Of a stretch of 32,381 nucleotides of DNA, positions 32,322 to 32,381 are shown piece after piece. Every line of letters begins with the position of its first letter. Positions within the stretch are counted from its first letter, which is position 1. Position numbers and translations under genes: made by a program. The stretch is taken from NCBI GenBank assembly GCA_934271195.1, contig CAKQRB010000041.1:1-32381 (forward strand). Reading direction: 5' to 3'. Below the pieces are notes generated by a model, which was given only the letters and a program-made list of their open reading frames with translations, did not search any database and had not been told where the DNA came from. The DNA is from an uncultured Alphaproteobacteria bacterium. GTDB lineage: Bacteria; Pseudomonadota; Alphaproteobacteria; RF32; CAG-239.

Positions 32322-32381
32322 CAAAAATACTAGCCCGCTCTCGCTTTCTAGGCTTTCAAGAAAAAGTTAAGGTCGCTACGC

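Noticed and set aside
32104..32370. 88-codon plus-strand frame at the right edge
   Set aside because: Composition follows the polypyrimidine tract and the palindrome; it lacks a ribosome binding site.

Overview
The window looks like chromosomal DNA of a motile, polarly flagellated alphaproteobacterium of moderate to low GC, probably an uncultured Rhodospirillales-like lineage. The evidence is the pair of alphaproteobacterial flagellar regulators (FlbT and FlbD), the Caulobacter-like order fliF-fliG-fliH(flbE)-fliN-flbD, a flagellin start of the type MADISLTAS, the standard ffh-rpsP-rimM-trmD-rplS block, and a LexA gene preceded by the alphaproteobacterial direct-repeat SOS box GAAC-N7-GAAC. 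No rRNA, CRISPR array or intact insertion sequence was seen. One tRNA gene (Glu, UUC) is present.

Layout. 1-761 (minus): the first ten codons of a flagellin gene run off the left edge, behind their own promoter and leader. Upstream of that sit flbT and a coupled 39-residue ORF that ends in a strong terminator. 839-3145 (plus): a TerB-like protein and a Uup-type ABC-F ATPase. 3311-5113: three unrecognised genes (a 62-aa exported or membrane protein, a 181-aa protein, a 267-aa protein) separated by hairpin terminators. 5188-6160: a secreted, probably outer-membrane beta-barrel protein with its own promoter and terminator. 6319-10819 (plus): a complete macA-macB-nodT/tolC tripartite export operon. 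10843-14610 (minus): ffh-rpsP-rimM-trmD-rplS, driven by a near-consensus promoter and a long structured ffh leader. The ffh start appears to be a rare ATT codon.

14.7-16.7 kb is an accessory patch next to tRNA-Glu. It holds a degenerate ORF, several hairpins, and one 262-aa DHH-motif gene whose GC and codon use differ from everything around it. 16.8-20.1 kb: the tRNA, a divergent polysaccharide deacetylase (minus), a secreted chitosanase/lysozyme-like protein (plus), and autoregulated lexA (plus).

20.1-32.0 kb (minus) is one tightly packed flagellar operon of ten genes: fliF, fliG, fliH, fliN, flbD, flhA, flhF, flhG, a FliK-like hook-length gene, and a membrane-anchored J-domain protein joined to it by an ATGA overlap. 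It encodes the MS ring and rotor/switch (FliF, FliG, FliN), the export apparatus (FliH, FlhA), the sigma-54 activator of late flagellar genes (FlbD) and the pole/number control pair FlhF-FlhG. The FlbT-flagellin locus at the left edge belongs to the late end of the same programme. The right edge holds a polypurine (minus-strand) tract and a long perfect palindrome.

The least ordinary items are the ATT start and structured leader of ffh, the foreign DHH-motif gene beside tRNA-Glu, the J-domain membrane protein inside the flagellar operon, and the small ORF coupled to flbT. All calls rest on reading the sequence; no database search was run.
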